A DNA stretch of 64,000 nt. Origin: Streptomyces sp. G-G2 (GTDB lineage: Bacteria > Actinomycetota > Actinomycetes > Streptomycetales > Streptomycetaceae). A program made the translations under genes and the position numbers. Positions 24,143 to 32,580 of this stretch are shown here, piece after piece. The stretch covers positions 1-64,000 of the forward strand of contig NZ_JASISO010000029.1 of the NCBI RefSeq assembly GCF_030063135.1. Reading direction: 5' to 3'. Numbering within the stretch: position 1 is the first letter of the stretch; every line of letters begins with the position of its first letter. The notes under the pieces were generated by a model. The model ran no database searches. It was given only the letters and a program-made list of their open reading frames with translations, and was not told the origin of the DNA.

Positions 24143-25572
24143 AGGATCGACCCCGGGGTGTAGCCCGCGGCTTCCGGGTGGGCCTTGGTGATCTCCTCGA
24201 TGCGGGAGACCACCACGGCGACCTGGTCGCCCGCCGCGCCCGTGAAGGACAGCTTGTCGGCCATCAGGGCGTCGAGCTGAGCGCGGTCCAGCGGCATGCG
24301 CTCGTCGGCGGCCAGCTTCTCGAGCAGTTCGTTGCGCTCGGCGCCCTGCTCGCGCATGGCGAGCGCGGAGGCCACCGCGTGCTCCTTGATGACCTCGTGG
24401 GCGGCCTCGCGGCCCACCCCGGCCCGTACCGCGCCCATCAGGACCTTGGTGGTGGCCAGGAAGGGGAGGTAGCGGTCCAGCTCGCGGGCGACGACCGCCG
24501 GGAAGGCGCCGAACTCGTCCAGAACGGTCAGGAAGGTCTCCAGCAGGCCGTCGAAGGCGAAGAACGCGTCCGGCAGCGCGATGCGGCGGACCACGGAGCA
24601 GGAGACGTCGCCCTCGTTCCAGGTGTCGCCCGCCAGCTCACCGGTCATCGAGGCATAGCCGCGCAGGATGACCATCAGGCCGTTCACGCGCTCGCAGGAG
24701 CGGGTGTTCATCTTGTGCGGCATCGCGGAGGACCCGACCTGGCCGGGCTTGAAGCCCTCGGTGACCAGTTCGTGGCCCGCCATCAGGCGGATGGTCTTCG
24801 CGATCGACGAGGGGGCGGCGGCGAGCTGCACCAGCGCGGTGACCACGTCGTAGTCGAGGGAGCGCGGGTAGACCTGGCCGACGGAGGTGAAGGCGTGCGC
24901 GAAACCGAGGTGGCCCGCGATGCGCTGCTCCAGGTCGGCGAGCTTCGCGGTGTCGCCGCCCAGCAGGTCGAGCATGTCCTGGGAGGTGCCGACCGGGCCC
25001 TTGATCCCGCGCAGCGGGTAGCGCTCCAGCAGGTCCTCCAGGCGGCCGTAGGCGACGAGCAGCTCGTCGGCGGCGGTGGCGAAGCGCTTGCCCAGGGTCG
25101 TGGCCTGCGCTGCGACGTTGTGCGAGCGCCCGGCCATGACCAGCTCGGCGTGCTCGGCGGCGAGCTTGCCGAGGCGGGCCAGCACGGCGACCGTGCGATC
25201 GCGGGCCAGTTCCAGGGAGAGCCGGATCTGGAGCTGCTCGACGTTCTCGGTCAGGTCGCGGGAGGTCATGCCCTTGTGCACGTGCTCGTGACCGGCGAGG
25301 GCATTGAACTCCTCGATCCGGGCCTTCACGTCGTGCCGGGTGACCTTCTCGCGCTCCGCGATGGAGGCCAGGTCGACCTGCTCCAGGACGCGCTCGTAGT
25401 CGGCGAGGGCCGCGTCGGGGACCTCGATGCCGAGGTCCTTCTGGGCGCGCAGCACGGCGAGCCACAGCCGCCGCTCCAGCGTCACCTTGTACTCGGGGGA
25501 CCACAGGACGGCGAGCTCCGCGGAGGCGTAGCGGCCGGCCAGGACATTGGGGATGCGGGGCTTGGCAGTCAC
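24139..25572 (-). CDS. purB: Adenylosuccinate lyase
   Basis: A 477-residue enzyme of purine synthesis. It cleaves SAICAR to AICAR and adenylosuccinate to AMP, releasing fumarate. The fumarase/ASL superfamily signature GSSAMPHKMN is present, as are MAGRSHNVAAQATTLGKRFA (substrate loop with catalytic His) and TSRDLTENVEQLQ. It starts at GTG 25572 with no clear ribosome-binding site. It heads an operon with mug and the HAD gene through 4-nt CTGA overlaps. Confidence 0.97.
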   Translation of the reverse strand: MTAKPRIPNVLAGRYASAELAVLWSPEYKVTLERRLWLAVLRAQKDLGIEVPDAALADYERVLEQVDLASIAEREKVTRHDVKARIEEFNALAGHEHVHKGMTSRDLTENVEQLQIRLSLELARDRTVAVLARLGKLAAEHAELVMAGRSHNVAAQATTLGKRFATAADELLVAYGRLEDLLERYPLRGIKGPVGTSQDMLDLLGGDTAKLADLEQRIAGHLGFAHAFTSVGQVYPRSLDYDVVTALVQLAAAPSSIAKTIRLMAGHELVTEGFKPGQVGSSAMPHKMNTRSCERVNGLMVILRGYASMTGELAGDTWNEGDVSCSVVRRIALPDAFFAFDGLLETFLTVLDEFGAFPAVVARELDRYLPFLATTKVLMGAVRAGVGREAAHEVIKEHAVASALAMREQGAERNELLEKLAADERMPLDRAQLDALMADKLSFTGAAGDQVAVVVSRIEEITKAHPEAAGYTPGSIL

Positions 25573-25665
25573 GTGGAGGGATTCTACTTGCGGTTCCGCT
25601 GTGTGTTTACGCAGGTGGGTGCCCCGCCCCCGGTTGTGGCTTGCTACGAGAGCGGCGGCGGCGTG

Positions 25666-26457
25666 TCACAGCAGTCGCTCGCCCGTCCCCGCGCCGAACG
25701 GCAGGAGTTCCGGGCGCTTCGCCGGACGGCCGTCTCCCGAGGAGCGGCCCGAGAGGCGGCGGCCGATCCAGGGGAGCAGGTGCTCGCGGGCGAAGCGCGC
25801 GTCATGGGCGCGCCGGACGGCCCAGCCCGGGGGCACCGAGTCCGCGAGCGGGACGCGCCAGTCCTCCTCCGGCGGCAGCCCCAGGGCCTGCCACACGGCC
25901 TCGGCGACCCGGCGGTGCCCCTCGCCGGTCAGGTGCAGCCGGTCGGCGTGCCAGAGCCGGGGATCCCCGAGCACCTCGGCGCCGTACAGGTCGACGAGGA
26001 CGGCGTCGTGCCGCGCGGCCAGTTCCCCGATGATGACGAACAGTTCTTCCATGCGCGGACGGAAACGTTCCATCACCGGCCCCCGGCGGCCCGGGGAGCG
26101 CATCAGGACGAGCCGCCCGCACGAGGGGGCCAGCGTCTCCACGGCCGCCTCCAGGTGGCCGCGTACCCGGCCCATGTCCACCTTGGGGCGCAGGGCGTCG
26201 TTCAACCCGCCCACCAGGGTCACCACGTCGGCGCCCATCGCGGCGGCGACGGGCGCCTGCTCCTCGGCGATCTGCCCGATCAGCTTGCCGCGCACCGCGA
26301 GGTTCGCATAGCGGAAACCGGGCTCGCGGGCCGCCAGGCGGGCGGCGAGCAGGTCGGCCCAGCCGCGGTAGGAGCCGTCCGGCAGCTCGTCCGACATACC
26401 TTCAGTGAAGGAGTCGCCGACCGCGACAAGACTCGTGTAAGACGCATTCATCTCCAT
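25666..26457 (-). CDS. SGNH/GDSL-family hydrolase
   Basis: A 263-residue esterase/lipase-like protein. Block I is VAVGDSFTEG with the catalytic Ser (near 15), block II has Gly in ANLAVRGK, block III GGLNDALRP has the Asn, and block V WHADRLHLTGEGHRR supplies Asp and His. There is no signal peptide, so it is intracellular. ATG 26457 gives MEMNASYTSL; ATG 26451 is nearly as good. The substrate is unknown. Confidence 0.9.
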   Translation of the reverse strand: MEMNASYTSLVAVGDSFTEGMSDELPDGSYRGWADLLAARLAAREPGFRYANLAVRGKLIGQIAEEQAPVAAAMGADVVTLVGGLNDALRPKVDMGRVRGHLEAAVETLAPSCGRLVLMRSPGRRGPVMERFRPRMEELFVIIGELAARHDAVLVDLYGAEVLGDPRLWHADRLHLTGEGHRRVAEAVWQALGLPPEEDWRVPLADSVPPGWAVRRAHDARFAREHLLPWIGRRLSGRSSGDGRPAKRPELLPFGAGTGERLL

Positions 26458-26536
26458 GGCGGAGCGATGTTACCGCGCGGTTCCCGGGTCCTGCGAGTAA
26501 GCGCCCGGGAACCGCGCCACACATCCGCGGGGGTCG

Positions 26537-27556
26537 TTACGCGGCCGCCGGGTTCCCGAACAGCTCGCGCAGCACGTCCTCCATTGTGACCAGCCCCGCC
26601 ATCACCCCGTCCGTCCCGAGCACCGCTGCCAGATGGGTGCGGCTGCGCCGCATGGCGGTCAGTACGTCGTCCAGCGGGGCCTCGGCGCGCACCTGGGCGA
26701 TCGGCCGCAGCGCCGCGACCGAGAAGGGCTCGTCGCGCGCGCTCACGTCCAGGGCGTCCTTGACGTGCAGGTAGCCGAGGATCTTCTGCTGCGCGTCGAG
26801 CACCGGGAACCGCGAGTACCCGGAATCGGCGGAGAGCAGCTCCAGCCCCTCGGGCGTGATGCCCTCCCCGGCCGCGACCACCCGGTCCACGGGCAGCGCG
26901 ACCTCCTTCACCGGCCTGCGCCCCAGTTCCAGGGCGTCGCGCAGCCGCTCGCTCGCCCGGTAGTCCAGGAGCCCCGCGTCGGTGGAGTCCTTGACGATCC
27001 GCGCCAGCTCGTCGTCCGAGAAGGTCGCGGCGACCTCGCCCTTCACGTCGACCCGCAGCAGCCGCAGCAGCATGTTCGCGAAGGTGTTGATCGCGAAGAT
27101 CACCGGCCTCAGCGCCCGCGTCAGCGCGACCAGCGGCGGACCGAGCAGCAGGGCCGTACGGACCGGCTCGGCCAGCGCCACGTTCTTCGGCAGCATCTCG
27201 CCGAAGAGCATGTGCAGGTACGTCGCCAGCGCCAGCGCGATCACGAAGGAGATCGCGTGCGTCAGCCCCGCGGGCACCCCGAAGACGTCGAACACCGGGG
27301 TCAGCAGGTGGGCGATGGCGGGCTCGGCCACCACACCGAGCACCAGGGTGCACAAGGTGATGCCTAGCTGGGCCGCCGCCATCAGCGCCGATACGTGCTC
27401 CAGGCCCCACAGCACGGCCTTGGCCCGCCGGTCGCCCTGTTCGGCAAACGGCTCGATCTGGCTGCGCCGGACCGAGATCAGCGCGAACTCCGCGCCGACG
27501 AAGAAGGCGTTGACGACCAGGGTCGCCAGGCCGATCAGCAGTTGGATCGCGGTCAT
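26537..27556 (-). CDS. CNNM-domain / CBS-pair membrane protein
   Basis: A 339-residue CNNM (DUF21) membrane protein with three or four N-terminal transmembrane segments (TAIQLLIGLATLVVNAFFVG at the start) including AEFALISVRRSQIEPF. A cytosolic CBS pair (about 210-325) follows. Such proteins are linked to divalent-cation (Mg/Co) transport or efflux. It lacks the C-terminal CorC_HlyC domain of its upstream partner. The ATG at 27556 overlaps the previous stop as ATGA, so the two paralogues are coupled and may form a heteromer. Confidence 0.9.
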   Translation of the reverse strand: MTAIQLLIGLATLVVNAFFVGAEFALISVRRSQIEPFAEQGDRRAKAVLWGLEHVSALMAAAQLGITLCTLVLGVVAEPAIAHLLTPVFDVFGVPAGLTHAISFVIALALATYLHMLFGEMLPKNVALAEPVRTALLLGPPLVALTRALRPVIFAINTFANMLLRLLRVDVKGEVAATFSDDELARIVKDSTDAGLLDYRASERLRDALELGRRPVKEVALPVDRVVAAGEGITPEGLELLSADSGYSRFPVLDAQQKILGYLHVKDALDVSARDEPFSVAALRPIAQVRAEAPLDDVLTAMRRSRTHLAAVLGTDGVMAGLVTMEDVLRELFGNPAAA

Positions 27557-28938
27557 CGGCCCTCCTCCGGACGCGGGTCGCCCTTCTTGCCCTGTTTCCT
27601 GCCCGAGCCCTCGCGCGCCTCGTCGGCGGGCTCCGCCACCGGCTCGTGCAGCAGCACCCGCGCGGCCCGGCGTCCCCGGTCGTCGACGACGTCGAGCTGC
27701 CATCCGCTCAGCTGCAGGCTGTCGCCGACCTCCGGGATCCGGCCCAGCTCGGCCGCCATCAGACCCGCCAGGGTCTCGTACGGCCCGTCGGGGACCCGTA
27801 GCCCTATCCGCTCCAGCTGGTCGGTGCGGGCGGCGCCGTCGGCCGAGTAGAGCCCGCGCCCCGCGTCGTCCGTACCCGCCGGGGCCAGATCGGACGTCTC
27901 GTGCGGGTCGTGCTCGTCGCGGACCTGGCCGACGACCTCCTCGACGATGTCCTCCAGCGTGGCCACACCGGCCGTGCCGCCGTACTCGTCGATCACCACG
28001 GCCATCGTCTGCTTGCCGGACAGCCGGTCGAGCAGCCGGTCCACGGTCAGTGACTCGGGGACGAGCAGCGGCTCGCGCAGCAGCTTCGACACCGGGTAGC
28101 GGTGCCGGTCGGCGGCGGGCAGCGCCAGCACGTCCTTGATGTGGACGGTGCCGACGACGCTGTCGAGGCTGCCCCGGTAGACGGGGAAGCGGGACAGGCC
28201 GGTGGCCATGGTCGCGTTCGCCACGTCCTCCGCCGTCGTCTGCAGGTCCAGCGCGGTGACCTGGACCCGTGGGGTCATCACGTTCTCCGCGGTCAGGTCG
28301 GCCAGGTTCAGGGTCCGCACGAACAGTTCGGCGGTGTCCTTCTCCAGCGCGCCCGCCTTCGCGGAGTGCCGCGCCAGGGCCACCAGCTCCTGCGGGCTGC
28401 GCGCGGAGGCCAGCTCCTCGGCCGGTTCCAGACCGAATCGGCGTACCAGGTGGTTGGCGGTGGTGTTCAGGTGGCGGATCAGCGGCTTGAAGGCCCGGCT
28501 GAACATTCGCTGCGCGGTCGCCACACGCTTGGCGACGGCCAGCGGGGAGGAGATCGCCCAGTTCTTGGGCACCAGCTCGCCGACGACCATCAGGACGACG
28601 GTCGACAGGGCGGTGCCCAGGATCAGGGCGGTGGAGGCAGCGGCTCCGGCGGGCAGCCCCATGGCCTCGAACGGGCCCTTGAGCAGGGACGAGATCGAGG
28701 GCTTGGAGATCATGCCGATGACCAGGCCGGTCACGGTGATGCCGAGCTGGGCGCCGGAGAGCTGGAACGTCAGGCTGCGTACGGCGGCCAAGGCGCTGTC
28801 GGCCCCGCGCTCGCCGCGCTCGACGGCTCGTTCCAGTTCGCTGCGCTCGATGGTCGTCAGTGAGAACTCCGCCGCGACGAAGACACCGCACGCGAGGCAG
28901 AGCAGCAGTGCGACAACGAGCAGAAGCACTTCGGTCAT
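27553..28938 (-). CDS. CNNM / CBS / CorC_HlyC membrane protein
   Basis: A 461-residue protein with the full layout: CNNM transmembrane domain (about 1-190; TEVLLLVVALLLCLACGVFV, AEFSLTTIERSEL), CBS pair (about 210-335; ENVMTPRVQVTALD, MAVVIDEYGGTAGVATLEDI) and CorC_HlyC domain (about 350-430). A charged tail ends in GSGRKQGKKGDPRPEEGR. It is annotated in many genomes as hemolysin C-like but more likely a Mg/Co-associated transporter subunit. It is the first gene of the two-gene operon. Confidence 0.93.
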   Translation of the reverse strand: MTEVLLLVVALLLCLACGVFVAAEFSLTTIERSELERAVERGERGADSALAAVRSLTFQLSGAQLGITVTGLVIGMISKPSISSLLKGPFEAMGLPAGAAASTALILGTALSTVVLMVVGELVPKNWAISSPLAVAKRVATAQRMFSRAFKPLIRHLNTTANHLVRRFGLEPAEELASARSPQELVALARHSAKAGALEKDTAELFVRTLNLADLTAENVMTPRVQVTALDLQTTAEDVANATMATGLSRFPVYRGSLDSVVGTVHIKDVLALPAADRHRYPVSKLLREPLLVPESLTVDRLLDRLSGKQTMAVVIDEYGGTAGVATLEDIVEEVVGQVRDEHDPHETSDLAPAGTDDAGRGLYSADGAARTDQLERIGLRVPDGPYETLAGLMAAELGRIPEVGDSLQLSGWQLDVVDDRGRRAARVLLHEPVAEPADEAREGSGRKQGKKGDPRPEEGR

Positions 28939-29167
28939 CGGTTCACCTCCGTCCCATGATCAGACAGGAGGAGGGGTGTCGCACGGTGTCGGGTACTGGG
29001 AGGCTCGCCCATGGGCGGACGCTCACACCTTTCGATTCGAGGAGAACGGTTCTCCCCAGGGTAAAGGACGGGCAAAGTGTGCGCATCACCCGGTCGGACG
29101 ATATGCCCGGCCGCCCCCGTGCGCCATCCCGGCCGTACGGTCGCCCCGCGGCCGGACCACGCCCGCC

Positions 29168-29596
29168 CTACGCCGGGCCGAACGGCTTGACCCAGCGGCG
29201 CCAGTGGTCCTCCCGGTGGTACCCGGCCGCCGCCCACGCCCGCTGCGCCCGCTCGTTCGCGACCAGCACCATCGCGTCGCCGCGTCGGCCGCCCACGGCC
29301 AGGAACCGCCGCTCGGCCGCGTCCAGGAGCGCCGTCCCGACCCCCCGCCGCCGGTACGACGCGAGCACCGCCAGCCGGTACAGGGAGCACCGCCAGCCGT
29401 CGTAGCCCGCGATGACGGTCCCGACGAGGAGCCCGTCCGCCTCGGCGAGGAGCAGGGCGCCGGGATCGCGGCCGACGAGCCGGGTCACCCCGGCCACGTC
29501 GTCCGTGATGGAGGTGCCCTCCGCGGCTTCCTTCCAGAAGGCCAGCACGGCTTCGGCCTCGGCCGCGCCGGCGGCCCGCACGCTCAGATCGATCAT
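29168..29596 (-). CDS. GNAT-family N-acetyltransferase
   Basis: A 142-residue single GNAT domain. LLVGTVIAGYDGWRCSLYRL forms beta 4 and SYRRRGVGTALLDAAE is the acetyl-CoA pyrophosphate loop; VLVANERAQRAWAAAGYHR is motif B. ATG 29596 places MIDLSVRAAGAAEAEAVLAF at the start. The substrate is unknown. It stands alone between intergenic stretches. Confidence 0.9.
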   Translation of the reverse strand: MIDLSVRAAGAAEAEAVLAFWKEAAEGTSITDDVAGVTRLVGRDPGALLLAEADGLLVGTVIAGYDGWRCSLYRLAVLASYRRRGVGTALLDAAERRFLAVGGRRGDAMVLVANERAQRAWAAAGYHREDHWRRWVKPFGPA

Positions 29597-29659
29597 GGTC
29601 CCGAGCAAACACGCGCGCTCAGCCGTACGCAATGGCAGGCCGGCCGCAACCCCCGCCGC

Positions 29660-30334
29660 TCAGTCGTCGGACCTGCGGGCCGAGCCGATCACGCAGTACG
29701 ACGTCGGAAGGGCCGGCCCGCGCTCCGGTACCCGCACCCCGCGCTGGGAGACGATCCGGAACCCGGCCGCCTCGACCGCGGCGAGCGTGTCCCGGGCCGT
29801 GTGGCAGCCGCCGAACAGCCTCGGCCACACCGTCCGGTCCAGCGCGCGCTGCACCCCGGCCATGGTGGGCCCGGGCGCCAGCCCGTGCTCGAAGAACCGC
29901 AGTTCACCGCCCGGTCGGATGACCCGGTGCAGCTCCCCGAGGGAGCGCGGCAGGTCCCGAACGGTGCACAGCACCAGGGAGGCCACGGCAGCGTCGAAGG
30001 CCTCGCTCTTGACCGGGAGGGCCTCGGCGGCGCCCGGTACGACGTCCACCGGCACCTCCGCGCGCATCGCCGCGGCGGACGCGAGGCGGCGCAGGGTCCG
30101 TTCCGGTTCGACCGCGACCACCTCGCAGACGGCGCGCGGATAGTGGGCGAAGTTCAGCCCGTTGCCCGCGCCGATCTCGATGATCCGGCCGGAGAGGCCG
30201 TGCAGCAGCTCCTCGCGCAGGGCGGCGAGTCCGCCGCGGACGTCGGCCTGGACGCTCAGCCGGGCGTAGAAACGGGCGAACACGGGATGGTGGACGGCGT
30301 CCCGGGGCAGTGCCTGACGGGGGCGCGGAGACAT
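29660..30334 (-). CDS. Class I SAM-dependent methyltransferase
   Basis: A 224-residue methyltransferase. Motif I IIEIGAGNGLNFAHYP binds SAM (near 50-65), the acidic residue in VVAVEPERTL follows, FDAAVASLVLCTVRD is motif IV and HRVIRPGGELRFFEHG is motif VI. The order matches Methyltransf_11 (UbiE/PmtA-like) proteins acting on small or lipid substrates. The stop is 64 bp beyond the GNAT start, on the same strand. Confidence 0.9.
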   Translation of the reverse strand: MSPRPRQALPRDAVHHPVFARFYARLSVQADVRGGLAALREELLHGLSGRIIEIGAGNGLNFAHYPRAVCEVVAVEPERTLRRLASAAAMRAEVPVDVVPGAAEALPVKSEAFDAAVASLVLCTVRDLPRSLGELHRVIRPGGELRFFEHGLAPGPTMAGVQRALDRTVWPRLFGGCHTARDTLAAVEAAGFRIVSQRGVRVPERGPALPTSYCVIGSARRSDD

Positions 30335-30433
30335 GACGAACCTCCTAGAGCGGACGTACGCATGCCTACAGTCTCCCCCCGCCGCGCCCCGTCATCCCCT
30401 CCGGCGCGTCGGGACACCGGGGACCGGACGGAT

Positions 30434-30494
30434 CAGGCCGGACCGCGCCAGGCCGGACCGTGCCGGTCCGCGTCGCCGGCCGCGTCGCCGGCCG
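30434..30494. repeat. Short direct repeats after bioD
   Basis: CAGGCCGGACCG occurs at 30434-30445 and 30449-30460, and CGTCGCCGGCCG is tandem at 30471-30482 and 30483-30494. They fill the gap between the methyltransferase start and the bioD stop. This is low-complexity GC-rich DNA; I infer no function beyond possible termination. Confidence 0.6.
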
Positions 30495-30496
30495 CG

Positions 30497-31249
30497 TCAG
30501 GCCCAGGCGCGCAGGAAGCGCTCCGCCGACCAGCCGCCGCCCAGCGCCGGGGCGAGCCAGGAGGGGGCGGCGGTACGGAACGACGCCGGATCCAGGGATC
30601 CGGAGCCCTGCGGTACGGCCCCGATCAGCGGCAGGCCCGACACCGCGGGCAGGTCGGCCAGGTTGCAACGGGAGGCCAGGTCGGGCGCGCCCGGCCAACT
30701 GCCCACCACGATCCCCAGGCCCGTCAGCTCCCGGGCCCGCAGGGCCTCGGCCGTCAGCGCGGCGGAGTTCAGGGTGCCGAGCCCGGCGGGGGCCACCACC
30801 AGCACCGGAGCCCCCAGCAGCCGGGCCGCGTCGGCGAGCGTGTGGCCCGCCGCGTCGAAGCGTACGAGCAGCCCGCCCGCGCCCTCGACGAGGACGAGGT
30901 CGTGCTCCGCGGCCAGCTTCTCCGCGGCCTCGGCCACCTCGGCGGGGGTGACCGGGGCCAGCCCGGACCGCCGCGCCGCGGTGTCCGGAGCCAGCGGCTC
31001 CGGGTAGCGGGCCAGCTCCAGCGTGGTCACGCCGGCGCCCGCGAGCCGGGCCACCTCCGCCGCGTCACCGGGCTCGCCAGGAGCGACCCCGGTCTGCGCG
31101 GGTTTGAGCACCGCCACCGAACGCCCCGCGGCCACCGCGGCCGCCGCGATCGCCGAGGTGACGACCGTCTTGCCGATCTCGGTGCCGGTCCCGGAGACCA
31201 CCACCACACCGGCCGGACCCACCGGGACCGCTCCCGTACCCGTGTCCAT
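30497..31249 (-). CDS. bioD: Dethiobiotin synthetase
   Basis: A 250-residue enzyme that closes the ureido ring of 7,8-diaminopelargonate to dethiobiotin using ATP and CO2. P-loop GTGTEIGKTVVTSAI is near the N-terminus, with LKPAQTG for substrate binding and LVLVEGAGGLLVRFD for Mg-ATP. ATG 31249 starts 8 nt after the bioA stop. It is the last gene of bioB-bioA-bioD. Confidence 0.95.
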   Translation of the reverse strand: MDTGTGAVPVGPAGVVVVSGTGTEIGKTVVTSAIAAAAVAAGRSVAVLKPAQTGVAPGEPGDAAEVARLAGAGVTTLELARYPEPLAPDTAARRSGLAPVTPAEVAEAAEKLAAEHDLVLVEGAGGLLVRFDAAGHTLADAARLLGAPVLVVAPAGLGTLNSAALTAEALRARELTGLGIVVGSWPGAPDLASRCNLADLPAVSGLPLIGAVPQGSGSLDPASFRTAAPSWLAPALGGGWSAERFLRAWA

Positions 31250-31257
31250 CGAAGCGT

Positions 31258-32580
31258 TCAGCCTTCCCGCGCCGCCGCGCACACCGCGCGGCAGATCCGT
31301 GCGACGTCCCCGTCACCTGTCACATACGGCGGCATGGTGTAGATCAGGTCCCGGAACGGGCGCAGCCACACGCCCTCCCGCACCGCCGCCCGGGTCGCCG
31401 CCGCCATGTCCACGTCGTGGTCCAGCTGGACCACGCCGATCGCGCCGAGTACCCGTACGTCCTTCACCCCGGGCAGCCCGGCCGCCGGAGCCAGCCCCTC
31501 CAGCAGCCCGGCCCCGATCCGCTCGACCTCACGCGCCCAGTCCTGGGAGAGCAGCAGGTCCAGCGAGGCCAGCGCCACCGACGCGGCCAGCGGATTGCCC
31601 ATGAACGTCGGCCCGTGGGCCAGCACCGGCACCTCGCCCCGCGAGATCCCGTCCGCCACCCGGGCCGTGCACAGCGTCGCCGACAGGGTCAGGTAACCGC
31701 CGGTCAGGGCCTTGCCCACGCACATCACGTCCGGGGTGATGCCCGCGTGGTCCGCCGCGAAGAGGGCGCCCGTGCGCCCGAACCCGGTCGCGATCTCGTC
31801 CAGGATCAGGAGCACGCCGTACTCGTCGCACAGCTCCCGCAGCACGCGCAGGTAGCCGGGGGAGTGGAAGCGCATGCCGCCCGCGCCCTGCACCACCGGC
31901 TCCACGATCACCGCGGCCAGTTCGTCCGCGTGCGCGGAGACCAGGGAGCGCAGGTGGGCGACGTACGCCGGGTCCAGGGGCGCGTCGAAACCGGCGGGCG
32001 GCTCGTCCGCGAAGAGCTGCCGCGGCAGCATGCCCGACCACAGCTCGTGCATCCCGCCCTCGGGATCGCACACCGCCATCGGCTGCCAGGTGTCCCCGTG
32101 GTAGCCGCCGCGCCAGGTCAGCAGCCGGGTCTTGCCCGTGCGGCCCAGCGAACGCCAGTACTGGAGGCACATCTTCACCGCGACCTCGACCGCGACCGAC
32201 CCGGAGTCGGCGAGGAAGACGTGCTCCAGGCCGGACGGGGAGATCTCGACGAGCTTCGCGGCGAGCCGGACGGCGGGCTCGTGGGTGAGCCCGCCGAACA
32301 TCACGTGCGACATCCGGCCCAACTGGTCCCGCGCGGCCTCGTTGAGCACCGGGTGGTTGTAGCCGTGGATGGCCGACCACCAGGAGGACATGCCGTCGAC
32401 CAGCTCGTCCTGCCCCTCGGAGGGCTGGGCGAGCCGGAGCCGGACGCCCGCGGCGGAGGAGACGACCAGCGGCTCCTGCCGCCCGGGCATCGGTCCGTAC
32501 GGGTGCCAGACGTGCTGCCGGTCCAGCGCGAGCAGCTCGGCGGCGGGCAGCGGGTCGTACAGGTGGTGCTGATCAGGCAT
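31258..32580 (-). CDS. bioA: Adenosylmethionine-8-amino-7-oxononanoate aminotransferase
   Basis: A 440-residue class III PLP aminotransferase that uses SAM as amino donor to make 7,8-diaminopelargonate. Motifs include HVWHPYGPM (substrate), the PLP-contact region DSGSVAVEVAVKM, LILDEIATGFGRTG (PLP Asp) and GKALTGGYLTLSATL with the Schiff-base Lys. ATG 32580 lies inside the end of bioB, overlapping by 8 nt, so the genes are coupled. Confidence 0.96.
   Translation of the reverse strand: MPDQHHLYDPLPAAELLALDRQHVWHPYGPMPGRQEPLVVSSAAGVRLRLAQPSEGQDELVDGMSSWWSAIHGYNHPVLNEAARDQLGRMSHVMFGGLTHEPAVRLAAKLVEISPSGLEHVFLADSGSVAVEVAVKMCLQYWRSLGRTGKTRLLTWRGGYHGDTWQPMAVCDPEGGMHELWSGMLPRQLFADEPPAGFDAPLDPAYVAHLRSLVSAHADELAAVIVEPVVQGAGGMRFHSPGYLRVLRELCDEYGVLLILDEIATGFGRTGALFAADHAGITPDVMCVGKALTGGYLTLSATLCTARVADGISRGEVPVLAHGPTFMGNPLAASVALASLDLLLSQDWAREVERIGAGLLEGLAPAAGLPGVKDVRVLGAIGVVQLDHDVDMAAATRAAVREGVWLRPFRDLIYTMPPYVTGDGDVARICRAVCAAAREG

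Noticed and set aside
28202..31342. A ~1000-codon plus-strand frame over the hemolysin, GNAT, methyltransferase and bioD genes
   Set aside because: It runs antisense to four recognisable genes and has low-complexity composition, so it is a GC-rich shadow.
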